Source of the DNA: Xanthoparmelia taractica
Taxonomy: Eukaryota; Ascomycota; Lecanoromycetes; Lecanorales; Parmeliaceae
Assembly: GCA_033085395.1 (NCBI GenBank)
Contig: JANQBS010000235.1
Span: forward strand, 1 to 60,748
Reading direction: 5' to 3'
DNA length: 60,748 nt
In this document: positions 36,750-47,799 of the stretch, piece after piece
Layout: every line of letters starts with the position of its first letter
Numbering within the stretch: position 1 is the stretch's first letter
Program-made: the position numbers and the translations under genes
Notes under the pieces: generated by a model
The model's input: the letters and a program-made list of their open reading frames with translations, nothing else
What the model was told of the DNA's origin: nothing
Databases searched by the model: none

Positions 36750-37560
36750 AATATAAATACGTCTATAAAGCGACGTTATACTCGTAATTAGATATAAATC
36801 TTAAACTTCGAGAAGCTATTGCGAAATAATAATCGCCTCTACGTACTCGAGAATAGTATCTTACGAAATAAACTTATTAATAAGTATTATAATAATTCTT
36901 TAATAGAATACTTTAACGCTACGAAGACGTATAAGCTTTTTACTCGAAAATATTATTAAAATAAGAGTCTTAAGAAAGTTACTAATTACGTTAAGACTTA
37001 TGATATATAATAACGTATTAAGACGTCGCGCTATGAATTCTATAATAAGTTAATCTCGCTTTTTATCATAATTAAATTATAAAAAAAATTTATAAATTTT
37101 ATTACGAGCTTATTTCTAAATAAGCTTAAGAATATTATTTATAACGCTATTCTAGTTATAGTGAATCGATCTATAAAAATAATTAAATATCTATTAATAA
37201 CTATTAAAAGCGATATCGCTAAGCTAACGAAAGTGTTTTATAATAAAATTATTCATCGCTACGAAATATTCAATAATATTATTAGCGATAGAGATTCGAT
37301 ATTAATTAGCGAGTTTTAATTAGCGATCTACGTTTATTTAAAGATAAAGCGTTATTTAAGTATCGTCTTTTATTCTTAAATTAATAATTAAATTAAGCGT
37401 TAAAATTAAATATTAAAATATTACTTACGCGTATTTATTAATAAGAAGTAAATTCATTAAGCTAAACTATTATCTATAATAGAATTTATATATATAAATA
37501 ATTATTATATCTTTATCGAAATAATATTATTCTTCTTAATATATAGATATTATTTAAAAA
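36750..37560 (+). pseudogene. Integrase of gypsy C, decayed
   Basis: Strongly recognisable. 37085-37320 reads in order FITSLFLNKLKNI, YNAILVIVNRSIKIIKYL, IKSDIAKLTKVFYNKIIHRY, then SDRDSILISEF, matching the gypsy integrase core with its D(x)n D spacing: DFITxLPxSK, DAILVVVDRLTKMAxYIP, ELAKVFYNEI, SDRGSIFTSEF. LFSIVFYS-N-QIK at about 37360 corresponds to STAFHPQTDGQTERQNQ. The first catalytic Asp and several others have changed to Asn or Ser. Confidence 0.85.
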
Positions 37561-37959
37561 TACGCTAAGAGATCGAGAATAACTTCGTCGAGAAGAGAAT
37601 ATTCGCTATAAATAAAAAGATAAAAAAATTATAGACGCTAAGAGATAAGATAGTAGAGCGATTACGCAGCGCTATTATAGCTTAAATTAAGTAATATAAT
37701 AAATCGTATTAATCTTAGAGCTATAAAGTAAATAATTTAATAATATTAATAATTAAAAATCTAAAATAAAGACGCTTAAGTAAGAAATTAACTTATAAAT
37801 AAAATAAGATTATAAGCGTATCGCTTATTATTATCTTCTACGCATAGAATTTATAATATCTTTTATATATTATTACTTAAATTATATTATATACGCGACT
37901 ACGGCGAAGTAGTGAAATTCTTTATATAATCCTTCGAGCTTATTAATAATAATAAGATA

Positions 37960-38080
37960 TAAAGAATAAAAGAGATTATTAATAAGATTAAGAAGCGAGA
38001 AAACGTTTAATATAAGATTAAGTAAATTAGTTAGAGCGAAGAGTATAATTAATAGCTATTAGACGAAGAACTTAAGCGTA
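37960..38080 (+). pseudogene. Chromodomain of gypsy C integrase
   Basis: With RIP stops restored, the frame from 37971 reads EIINKIKKRENV, Gln, YKIKW-like, SEEYNQ, then LLDEEL. This matches the chromodomain pattern (VExIxxKRKRGRxxQYxVKWKGYxxExxTWEPxxxL) over about 35 residues. It makes C a chromovirus like A and B, although of a different LTR family. Confidence 0.72.
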
Positions 38081-38459
38081 TTAATAAGTTAATTTAGATT
38101 TATAATACGTAGAAGATTAATAAGCGAAGTTATTAAGTATTAAATAAAAAAATTATTTAATTAGATTAATTATAGTTATTAAATAAGCGAAGACGTCGAA
38201 AATAAAAGTAAATATAATAATTATTTAATACCTTGAATAATTATAAACGTATTCTTTATACTTATTAGCATAATTATTTAAAGAGAAGATTTATAATTAA
38301 AATTAATTATTTAACTATCTAATTAAGTGATATTATATTAAAAATATATCGTATTAAATTAGAATATATATTATTATAGATATAAATTATTAGAGAAACG
38401 CTTAATACGTATTATAAAAGAGTGCGATTAAGTTTATTTAGCTCGCTATTGCGTCTAAA

Positions 38460-38860
38460 ATAGAAATTAAAAATAAAGAAAATCTTTAAAAAGATTTTTA
38501 TTTAAGAAGCTCGCTTATTCGATATTATTCTTATTAGAGACAATTTCATCTAAATTCGTTCTATAGATATTTATATTATCTATCTTATCTTAAAGAAGCT
38601 TATTATAATTCTTAAGCTCTTTAACGCGCTTATACGTTATCTCGAGTTTCTTCTTCGCGATCTAAAGATCGCGATAAAGATTCGTAATAATAATAATTAC
38701 TTAAATATTAATAATTATAATTAAACTCTATTTCTTACGAAACTAAGTAATCTTACGATTAATATACGCTCGACTAGGGCGTATTGACGCTATAATTTCG
38801 AGAACTCGATAAATTCGACGAAGAATCTTTTTAATTTTTTTATAAAGAAAAGATAAAATC
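38460..38860 (-). pseudogene. Antisense coiled-coil reading frame in the 3' region of gypsy C
   Basis: On the minus strand one frame runs from about 38850 to 38460, broken only by TAA/TAG that read as Gln if RIP is reversed. In order it shows KKIKKILRRIYRVLEIIA, IRPSRAYINRKIT, then NLYRDL, IAKKKLEITYKRVKELKNYN, KLL, DKIDNINIYRTNLDEI. The Leu/Ile spacing fits a coiled coil. The basic N-terminal half plus coil would suit a nucleic-acid-binding or structural protein, but I do not recognise a family. Antisense genes between pol and the 3' LTR are known in some fungal gypsy elements. Confidence 0.5.
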
Positions 38861-40099
38861 TTTACGTAGTCTCGGTTTTTCTTTTTAGCGCTCTTATACT
38901 AAAGATAGAGAAAAAAACTTATCTCTAATATAATTATTATTAAAACAAATAAGGTATCGACGATAGAAGAGAGTAAATATTATACTATATTAGTATACGA
39001 TAACGAAGCACCAAGGAATTTACTTTTATTATTATTATATTAAGTGTTAATATATATTAATATTAGCGTAGCGATAGAAAAAATTTAATAACACTTATAA
39101 TAAAAGAGTCAGAAGAAATTAATAATAATAAGTATTTTATTATTAACGCGTTAATATTAATATATTTAAGGGCAATATTATAGCGTTAGAGCAAGAACTT
39201 ATAAGAAGTGCATTAGATATTATAAAGAAGAGAAAAGTTTTAAGAAAGCGAAGATAAATTTATTAATATTAAAAGACGCTAGTAATTATTATTCACGATA
39301 TTATTATCGATATATCGTCGATAAAGTTTTTCTAATAATTTTAATTAATCGAATTATCGTATTATTAATATTACTATTAATAAAATAATAAATTAATAAA
39401 TTAATTTTACGTTCTTCTACTATAAAAGCTAGAATAGTCTTATAAAAAGATGTAAAAGCGTAGCTATTAATTATTTAATAATAGCTCGTTGAGGGTTAGA
39501 ATAAATAACGTATAGTATATATATTCTAGAGTAGCTAGTAATATGCGCTATAGAAATAATATCGCATATAGAAGAATTTCTTCTACGTCTCTACAAAAAG
39601 AACTAGAGAAATTCTTTAATAAACTATCAAAAATATATATTATTCATTGTAGATATATTAATCTTTTATTATAGAAACGATAGCGTATTAATAGAACTCT
39701 TTTTTCTTATTACTTAAAGAAATTAATATTTTTTGATAAGTCTGCTAAGTATACTTAACGATTGCGTTACTATTAATTTATAAATAATAGAATTAATCGT
39801 AATATATGAAATTAATTATTAATGCTCGAAAAGCATTATTATATTTATCGTATTATAAAAAAAGTTTATATTATATATTAATAATTAGTATAATAGAGTC
39901 GAGATATCTATAATTAGTAGACGTTATATGTGTAATAGCACTAACGCGCGGTTACAACGCGTATCTTTTATTATTAATAATTTAAGCTAGTATTATAAAA
40001 GCGACGTCGTTTACGAGTACTTTCTTTATCTTTTATAAGATTTAAAGATCTTTTATATTGCGTAATAAGAATATTATACTAAATAGTATCTAAGAATTA

Positions 40100-40120
40100 G
40101 AGTCTAAGAGAGAAGATAAT
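40100..40120 (+). promoter_or_regulatory. Polypurine tract of gypsy C
   Basis: AGTCTAAGAGAGAAGATAAT lies directly before the 3' LTR. The AAGAGAGAAGA core is the expected primer for plus-strand synthesis. It supports the plus orientation of C. Confidence 0.6.
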
Positions 40121-40408
40121 TGTTAGATCTAGCGCTATATATATATTAGCGTCGATTACTTCTAAGTTTAGGGTTTATTGCGAGATCTATAGTCTAAGGC
40201 TATAACGTATTGCGAGATCTATAACCTAAGATCTTAATAGAACCTTGACGATGATATATCGTCTTCGTATATTTTAGGGTTTTCGTGTTCCTTAGAAATT
40301 AATTCTAGTAGAATTTAGTACCTAATAAAGAAATTATCATTGTATCGACTATACGTTTCTTATATTGATTAGGCCGCTTGCTAAGCGCTAGCGAACCAAC
40401 CCCTTATA
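40121..40408 (+). repeat. 3' LTR of gypsy C, longer than the 5' LTR
   Basis: Starts TGTTAGATCTAGCGC. It is about 67 bp longer than the 5' LTR, because ATTGCGAGATCTATA...CTAAG occurs twice in tandem (about 40176-40235) and a TCTAGTAGAATTTAGTACC-containing insertion lies near 40310. The end is placed by comparison with the 5' LTR. Confidence 0.8.
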
Positions 40409-40853
40409 GTTATAGCTAGGAGAATTTTATTTAATTATTTTATTTCACTTTTATATATATTCTTTAATCTTATAATTATTAATTTTTAATATATATTTAT
40501 TAAACTTAAAAGAAATTTTTTAAATAATGATTTTCTAATAAAAAATAAAAAATTTATATAAAAATTAGATCGAATATTAATATCTTTCTTTGTTTTTCAT
40601 GTAGTTATTTTTAATCTTTATTTTAACTTATTCTTTTTACTTTAATTATTTATTTTTTATAAAAAGTAAAAAGAGATAAGAAGAGTATTCTTCGCGCTAA
40701 TCGTATTTAAGTTTTAAAATTTATTAACTTTAAATTAATTGAAGTTATTCTACGTTTAAAAAAATTCTCTAATAAAGATTTCGATTTTTATATTATTAAC
40801 TATTCAAATTTTATAGAAGATAGAGAATCTACGAGAATACGCTTAAGGGAAAG
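40409..40853. other. RIP-degraded DNA, unassigned
   Basis: A+T-rich DNA between gypsy C and the LTR-like unit at 40854. It could be the continuation of the copia G 3' region displaced by C, but no copia LTR was recognised. No open frame or RNA gene was seen. Confidence 0.4.
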
Positions 40854-41053
40854 TATTGAAATTCGGGTCATGTGACTAAATCACGTAACACGCTAAGGCG
40901 TGCCTTATCATCTCGCTTTTTTAGCTAGTACTTCTTAGTCAATATAACTACTACGTGTTTTATTTCATATTTTAATAAATATTATTTATTTAATATATTT
41001 ATAATATATAATTAAATAGTAAACGAAGAGATAAAAGAACGCTCGTTTCAATA
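40854..41053 (+). repeat. Putative solo or orphan LTR (200 bp)
   Basis: Starts TATTGAAATTCGGGTCA and ends GCTCGTTTCAATA, so the outer eight bases TATTGAAA/TTTCAATA are exact inverted copies, the RIP form of TGTTGAAA/TTTCAACA. The body keeps CACGTAACACGC and GGCGTGCC. The 5-bp flanks (GAAAG and GATAA) do not match. Directly downstream is a short charged open frame, so this may be a 5' LTR of a truncated element. Confidence 0.5.
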
Positions 41054-41105
41054 GATAACGAGTCGCGAAGAGTTTGAGAAACTCACATAGCTAGTATCTA
41101 CTAAT

Positions 41106-41198
41106 GTTATTAATAATAGGGAGATTAAAGACGATAATAGAGATAATAAGGGAGTTAAAGAAGGAAATAGCGGGTCTAAGGAAGGTGAGCACGAATAA
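41106..41198 (+). pseudogene. Short charged frame, possible gag/ORF1 start
   Basis: Thirty codons read VINNREIKDDNRDNKGVKEG then NSGSKEGEHE before a TAA. The sequence is less degraded than its surroundings. The acidic/basic, Gly-Ser-rich composition resembles the disordered N-terminus of a retroelement structural protein. There is no upstream Met in the usual place. Low confidence. Confidence 0.3.
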
Positions 41199-41219
41199 GA
41201 AAAATCATCTGCAAGTCTG

Positions 41220-41796
41220 AAAAGTTTCTACTGGATTCAAAATTCCTAATCGCGCGGCTAGGGCTGAAATTAAGCATTACGCCGAATTAGCAACTCTATT
41301 AAATATCCGCGCGAATTCCGCTCAGTTAGCAACTATTATTTGCTATTAGCACGATTTCAGTATAGTTAGCAAATACTACTTGCTATTAGTATTAGTAACG
41401 TAACTCAGCCCTATATTTAGCCCTATATAATATTTTTTTATAATCGACGACGAGATTTAATAGCGATATGCAGCGACGACTCTTAACGCCACCTCGAAAT
41501 AGACCTCGAGATCGTGAGTTTTAGATTAAATTCTCTCGGGAATAATGCCCGAAGTAATATTCGAAGTAATGCGCAACGTATATTATTGAGTACTTGCTAC
41601 GGGGACTTCGCGCATAAAATTTGAAATTACTTACTTGCTAAATCGTGCTAATTGTACTAATAGCAACTCTATTTGCTAAATTTTCGAGTAGTTACTAACT
41701 CGGCTGAATTTTGCCGATATAGGCGAATAAGGCTAAATCTGCTCAATTGTGCTAATCGTGCGAACCCTACGGAATTCGGGCGGAAATAAACTTTTA
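41220..41796. repeat. Less-mutated repeat block with TTAGCAA/TTGCTA motifs
   Basis: Distinctly higher in G+C than the flanks. It contains many copies of TTAGCAA, TTGCTAA and TTGCTATTAG in both orientations (for example near 41288, 41325, 41360, 41632, 41665 and 41690). It starts AAAAGTTT and ends AAACTTTT, an 8-bp inverted pair. It ends with the ~92-bp repeat shared with 10317-10409. It could be a MITE or the 5' untranslated region of LINE F, whose decayed coding part follows. Confidence 0.45.
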
Positions 41797-41808
41797 AATT
41801 TATAGATA
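41717..41808 (+). repeat. Dispersed ~92-bp repeat, copy 2
   Basis: Direct copy of 10317-10409, same orientation, including GTGCTAATCGTGCG and ATTCGGGCGGAAAT. Confidence 0.75.
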
Positions 41809-43300
41809 ATAGCTCGCAGAGTAATAATAATATTAAAACACGTCTATAAGCGATATAAATGCAATTTTAAAATAAAAGACTATTGCTAACGCGTCTAAGA
41901 GCGAGAAGATAGCGTATAACTTTCTTATTATTATTTAAAAGATATCTTTTAAAGATCTAAACGCGTTTATTTGAAATAAATATTTTAAGAACTTTAAATT
42001 AATAATAATCTATATTAAATAATTAAAACGTTAAATAATATATATAAGATTTAAAAAAAAATTATATAGTATCTCGCTAAAGTTATATATAAGCTTAATA
42101 TCAAAATCTTTAATTAACGCGTAAAATTAAGAAAATTCTTTCGCGAATTTATCTATAAATTTCTTTATAAGTTTAATTATTTTTATAATGCTTATATTCT
42201 TTATAATAGAGATTAAGAATTTAAAAAGATTAAGATAAATTATAATAAAATTAGAGAATATTAAAGAGAAGAAATTTATAGAGAAATAAATAAAAGAAAA
42301 AATATTAATAATCTTTAAAAGCGATTAGTATACGCTTGTAAAAGAAATTATAATAATAAATGAATTATAAATAGCGATATATTTTTATAGATTATAATAA
42401 TAAAAGTAAGAGAGACTTTAGAGAATAATATCGCGTAAATAAAACGTATATATTAATTAATAATAGTAATAAGAAAGTCTTTCTAGATAATAATATATAA
42501 CATATACACTAAAATCTTTAATATTAATAATTAGACTACGATAAAAACGATGCTTAAGATTAATAATAATAGTAATGATAATCTTAGCTTAGAGATTCTT
42601 AAGATTCGCTAAATCTCGAATATTAAGTAATTAATAATTTAGAAATAAATAAATAAATACTTTACTCTAGTAATTAATGTAATTACGCTTAAAATAATAA
42701 ATAATTTAATTAAAAAGTATTTAACAAAAGAGAGAGAGATAAAAAGAATTAAGAGATTTAATTAGATAATCTTATTTATATAATATTTTTACTATTAGAA
42801 CTAAGAGCATATAAATAGAAAATACAGAAATAAAATTAGCTACGCGAAGTATAGATAGATATATAATATTTAGAAATATAAGAAGATAGCTTTAAAGATA
42901 TTAAAAGTACATATAACTTATAGAAGAGTCGAACAAGTATTATATAAGAGAATATACTCGATAAAGATCAAGAAAGTTTAATAAGCGAAATAAAGAATTA
43001 TTAATAAGACTTCACTTTATAAAGTCGTTAGAAATACGCGTTTATCTATTATTATAGATAGAATAAAATTTATATTAATTACGTCTAAAAAGAAGAGAAA
43101 GATATTAATTAATATTATTAATATCTCAGATAGTTAAGAAAAGAAATCTAATTTAAGTCTACACGCGATCTTAGATTTATATTCTAGCGTTAAATTAAAC
43201 TAAGACTCGAATCTATAAAAAGTAATAAGACGATTTATTAACGCTATTAGACTAATAAGATAAGAGTTAAATTAATAAAATCTTAATCTCTTATCTAGAA
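41809..43300 (+). pseudogene. ORF1-like region of LINE F, decayed
   Basis: Precedes the endonuclease, where LINEs carry a nucleic-acid-binding ORF1. Stop-suppressed plus-strand frames are Lys/Glu/Asn-rich. No zinc knuckle was confirmed. Assignment is by position. Confidence 0.4.
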
Positions 43301-44200
43301 TAATAAACACTAGCGAGAACTTTAAAGAAGTTATAAAAATAATCTCTAATTCTATTTAGATTTCTTAGATTTAATTATAATTTGCGAATATTAAGATAAA
43401 AAATAGATTATAATAGCTATATTAATATTTTAGATTTATAATATAATATAAGATACGAGATAGAAATAATAATGATTCTATTAGTAGCTCGAATAGTATT
43501 AAATATCGATATACTAGCTATCTAGAAGTCGAGCTATAATTCATATAATAGATTCTCTTATAATTCTAGCTTAAGCTCTTTTATCTCGCATATAGAATTA
43601 GAGTAAATATAAGAATTTACTTTTATATTAATAAGAGATTAGACTCGAATAGCTAGAAAATAAGTTATTAATTAAAAAATATAATATATTAATTCTTTAG
43701 TCTAAGAGAATAAAAGAAATATTAGAATTAAGTTCTATATATATTTATAATATATATAACTTTAGCTTATTATTAATAATAGTAGAGTAAAGCTCTTTTA
43801 ATCTCGCTCTAATAATAAAGTCGGTTAAATATTCTAAAAAGTATATGCTTCTCGAAGACTTTAATCTTTATTATTCTAATTAAAATATTTTAAATAAATA
43901 TTTATATTATTATAAGATTAATAAACTTATAATCACGACGCTAAATAAGAATATAAAGCTTATATTATTTAATAAAGTAATAACGAAAAGAATAAAAGAA
44001 ATAAAGAGTATTATTAACTTAATCTTTATTATTTTCGAAGTAATGAAAATCGTCTAACTATACTAGATTCGTCGAGACTTATAATATAGCTCTAATTATC
44101 TATTTATTTATATAAAGTTAACATTAGTAATTTAAGAATCAATATTAATATAAAAAAGAATATAAAAGATAGTAAAAATTAAAAATATCAAACGTAAAGC
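43300..44200 (+). pseudogene. AP-endonuclease-like domain of LINE F, decayed
   Basis: Nicks target DNA to prime reverse transcription. The C-terminal half is clear. From about 43856 the frame reads EDFNLYYSN, the RIP form of GDFNLHHxxW. At about 43995-44100 it reads SIINLIFIISEVMK then IRRDL, a stop and SSNYLFI, matching STIDLVFxSxx and the catalytic SDHxPI motif, with Asp changed to Asn and His to Tyr. Upstream parts are too degraded to place the remaining catalytic residues. Confidence 0.8.
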
Positions 44201-44699
44201 GTTAGTACTTAATTTACTTCTATTATTAATTTCTCTAATAACCGAGAATTAAATTAATAATTATCTAGAATCTCTACTTTAGAGACTTTATAAGATAATA
44301 GAGCTTATAATCTCGTAGATCAAATTATTAGAAAGAGTTAAGTTCTTTTAAAATAAGAAAAATAATAAGATTATAAAGAATATTAAAATTCTAGCTAGAC
44401 GATATTAGAATAGTTAAAATAGATACTTTATAAATAAGTGACGAGTAATAATTAAGAGACGCGAAAAGACTCTTAAGAAGACTAAGACTCTTTATTTTTA
44501 TAGATATATCTATAATATTACGTAACTTTTTAAAGAGATTTAAAGTGTAATTAAATAAATATATATTAATAATACAAACTTACGCTTATGATTTAAGATT
44601 ATATTATTAAAGTAATTAATAAAGAATTAGATATCTACGTTTAAAGAAAAGATTTTAGTTTTAAAAGAGATCTTCTTTTTCTCTTCTCTTTAAGCTAAT

Positions 44700-45209
44700 C
44701 TAGATAATATATAAGATACTATATACTTTACTTCTATCGTCATAAATAATAATATTATAGAAAAGAAGATTCGAAAAATTATTTTTTAATTAAAATCTAA
44801 TAAAGTCTTAGAGATTAATAGAATATTTAATTAATTTTTATATTAAGTAGCGAAAGTATTAATCTCGAAAATTATATATCTTTTTAGAATATATTTAAGA
44901 ACTAATTATTACTTAAGAAAGTTTAAGAAATTAATATTATAGTTCTTTATAAGTTAAAGAAGAAGAATTATTTAAAGTCTAAATTATATAGATTAAACGC
45001 GCTTCTAAGCACGCTAAATAAAGTATTTAAAATAATAATAATTATAAGATTTAGCGATTACGCTAAGGCGAATCTCTTATTATTATTATAATAGATAATA
45101 GCTCGATAAAAGAGATTTACTAAAATAATATTTAGTTTTATTATTAATATAATTTATATCGTTAAAAATATAAGAAAAATAATATAATTAATCTTTTATT
45201 ATTAGATAT
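44700..45209 (+). pseudogene. Reverse transcriptase of LINE F, N-terminal part
   Basis: Contains the LINE RT start: KSNKVLEINRI around 44790 (KAPGxDGI), then YLRKFKKLILXF-type FKxAxxVxL at about 44915, KEELFKV-type KPGKxDYxxxxSYRPI at 44960-45000, LSTLNKVFK (LLNxLGKxLE) and a motif ending at LLLLDI. It is interrupted at 45209 by the copia E insertion with duplicated GATAT. Confidence 0.8.
45205..45209. repeat. Target-site duplication of element E (left)
   Basis: GATAT, identical to 51904-51908. Confidence 0.92.
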
Positions 45210-45353
45210 TGTTAAAATATAAGGTAGAACACTTAGTTATTTTATTCTAAGTGTGCTATGAAAGATAAGGGCGATCTAATTAGATGAGATCACGTAACTT
45301 GACGTTTGCCAAGTCTTAGTATATCACGTAAGCACGCGACTTAACTTTTAACA
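45210..45353 (-). repeat. 3' LTR of copia E
   Basis: The plus strand starts TGTTAAAATATAAGG and ends AACTTTTAACA, so the termini are inverted copies (TGTTAAAA/TTTTAACA). It is 144 bp long, equal to the other LTR. Internal CACGTAA occurs twice. Confidence 0.92.
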
Positions 45354-46500
45354 CTTCTCTTCGCACGCTATCGATCCTCTATTTAAAATACGAGATTCGA
45401 AGATTATAACTCGAACGTCGAGTAGCTATTATAAAGCTAATATACTTATTATAAGAAGTGAACGTAGGGTAGTAATAGTGGAAAAACGATATATGCTTAT
45501 ATTCGTTTTATTGCCTTATATAAACTTTTTATATTTTATTAAATAATAATTTTTAAAGATAAAAATTTCACGTTTAATGAATATATATTAGATTCTTATC
45601 GAATTACAATCGAAGAATATATGTAAGAATAATAAGTAATTTAATTAGAATATAAATTTTCGTTATATATATAATTAATTATAAGATCTCGTAGAGATTA
45701 TCTAAAATATGAATACTTAATAGTAGTAGCTAATTATAATATATATTAGGGCGATGCGTCTTATAATATAGGCCTATAAGGTGATAGTGAGACGTTATTA
45801 CGATGTTTGATATCGAGAACTTTTGCTTATTACGCTATAGTTTATAGAAATTAAGCGAGGTATTGCTCTTTTGATAGAAGCTTCTTTAGATAAGATTATA
45901 GCCGACGTTTTAGCTCGATTAAAGATCGAAATTACTCGAATCTATCCTTATAAAGACTCTTAATAAGTTTATTAGCTATCTATTTATTAATTAATATATA
46001 TTCGAAATTAATAATATCGGCGATAACTTATTTTCGCACGTAATGATATTAAAGATTAATATATTTAATGCGAGTATAAAATTAAGAGTTCTTAGTTAGC
46101 GTTATAATATCTTAATTATTTTAATAGATAATAATCGCTTAGACATATTTAATATTAAAATTAAGTTAATTTAAAAATTCTCGCAATTAGATTATCTTCA
46201 TTATAATCTAAGTTTAATTAATATATTCGACTTTATAAATCGAAAAAGCGATTGTAGATTAACGCTTTAAAGATTAATTAATAATCATATTATCTATATA
46301 TTAAAGATATATCTCGAAATAAAATATCGAGTATTTTAATTTCTCGCTTAATTCGTATTTATATAATTAATAAATAACTTTAAATCTTTCTTAAATATAA
46401 GCTATTAATTCTTAATATTATTAAAATATTAAAAGATTTATTTAATAATCTTTTAATAAGATTTATTAATATTAAAATTATATTAAGAAAATATTAAGAT
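45354..46500 (-). pseudogene. RNase H and 3' end of copia E pol, decayed
   Basis: On the minus strand this follows the RT and should carry the copia RNase H. The part next to the LTR (45354-45480) is less degraded and non-coding. I could not confirm the DADWAGD or SWxSKRQ motifs, so the domain is assigned by position only. Confidence 0.45.
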
Positions 46501-47300
46501 AGCGTATATAATATCTAGTCGAGTGTTTAATATAGTATATATAAGAGATTTAATAGCGAATTAATAGATAAGTCGATTCTTTTCGATAATTATAAAGTTA
46601 TTATTAACGATATAAAATTTATCACTAATTATAGACGTGAGAATTAGCGCTAAATCTAATATATTATACTTCTTTAGAAATTTCTTCATATAATTCTTCT
46701 ATATAAGACGAAGAATACGATTAACGTGATCTCTAATAATTAATATATCGAGATAATAAATATATAAATCTAAATTAATTATATTAAACTTCTTATTAAA
46801 CTTATTTTTAATAATTTAAATATTATTTTTATTAGAATTAGCGAGAAGAATATTATTTATATAAATAGTAATAATAGTAATATTATAATAAATATCGAAA
46901 GATTAATAGCGATAGACTTAAAACTTAATTTCTTTAAGTAGATAATTAGAGTATTATATCAAACTTTAGATAATTACTTCAAATTATAGAGTATCTTAAT
47001 AAGCTTATATATCTTATACTCTTAATCTTTAATTATAAATTTAATAAATTAAGATATATAAATAATCTTTTAAACTTTATTATATAAAAATATAATTTTT
47101 ACGTTTATTTACTCGAGTTTTGAATTCTAGAGCGACAATTAGTTCGAAGATAATTTTATAACTTATAGATTTAATTATTAAGATAAAGATTTTATTAAAA
47201 TTAATCTTTTCTTATTATTTAAAATCTTGAATAATTTAATACGCTTTATATCGAATAATCTCCCCGATGAATTTACGCTTAAATATATATATTTAGCGAT
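46500..47300 (-). pseudogene. Reverse transcriptase of copia E, decayed
   Basis: The minus strand reads, in order, KINFNKIFILIIKSISYKII then FELIVALEF (GIDFxEIFAPVVRSxSYRxIFALIAALxxE), a degraded LYGLK-type DTLxFEVII, KEIKFxVYRY, then ITIITIYINNILLA with the catalytic box at 46863-46852, and NKNNI, IIKNK. The order and spacing are those of copia RT. The box is YINN for YVDD. Confidence 0.87.
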
Positions 47301-47799
47301 CGTCTAAAATATAAATATTAACGAGAAGATTTATTAAAATTTAGATCTTATTAACTTAATAAGATTTAACTTCGTCGACTATAATAAGCTCTCAATATAT
47401 CTTTATATACGAGTTCGCTATTATCTTCTTATATATATAAGATTTATAAAGTTCTAAGAAATTAACTTTAATTAGTAGCGCGAGAGAATCTAATAAAATA
47501 TTCTTATTCGCTCTCTAAATATCGAACGATCTAATAATTATCATCGAATCTATTTTATTTATTAAGCGAGTTATTAATCGAGAGATTAACGCTAATTATA
47601 TTAAAAATAGAAACAAAAAGATTATAAAAGAAGTATTATTATTAATTATCTTAGATAATTCTTTTATTAACTTTAAGTCGATCGCTTATATAACGATTAA
47701 TAAGATTATCTTTATTAATTTAATCTTAATAATACTTAGAAAATTAAGAGTTTCTTCTTTAATAATAATTATAAGTCTTTATTTTTAACGCTTTTTTTC

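Larger units (their letters stand above)
33333..40408 (+). mobile_element. Ty3/gypsy chromovirus C, plus strand
   Basis: A second gypsy family, about 7.1 kb, between direct LTRs at 33333-33553 and about 40121-40408 that start TGTCAGGCCTAG and TGTTAGATCTAG. Decayed gag, protease, RT, RNase H, integrase and chromodomain follow in Ty3/gypsy order, and a purine-rich tract precedes the 3' LTR. It sits just after the copia G pol. The TSD is not settled: flanks are GATAT and, if the LTR ends at CTTATA, GTTAT (4 of 5). About 2 kb lie between the chromodomain and the 3' LTR, longer than usual, and contain an antisense coiled-coil frame. Confidence 0.88.
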
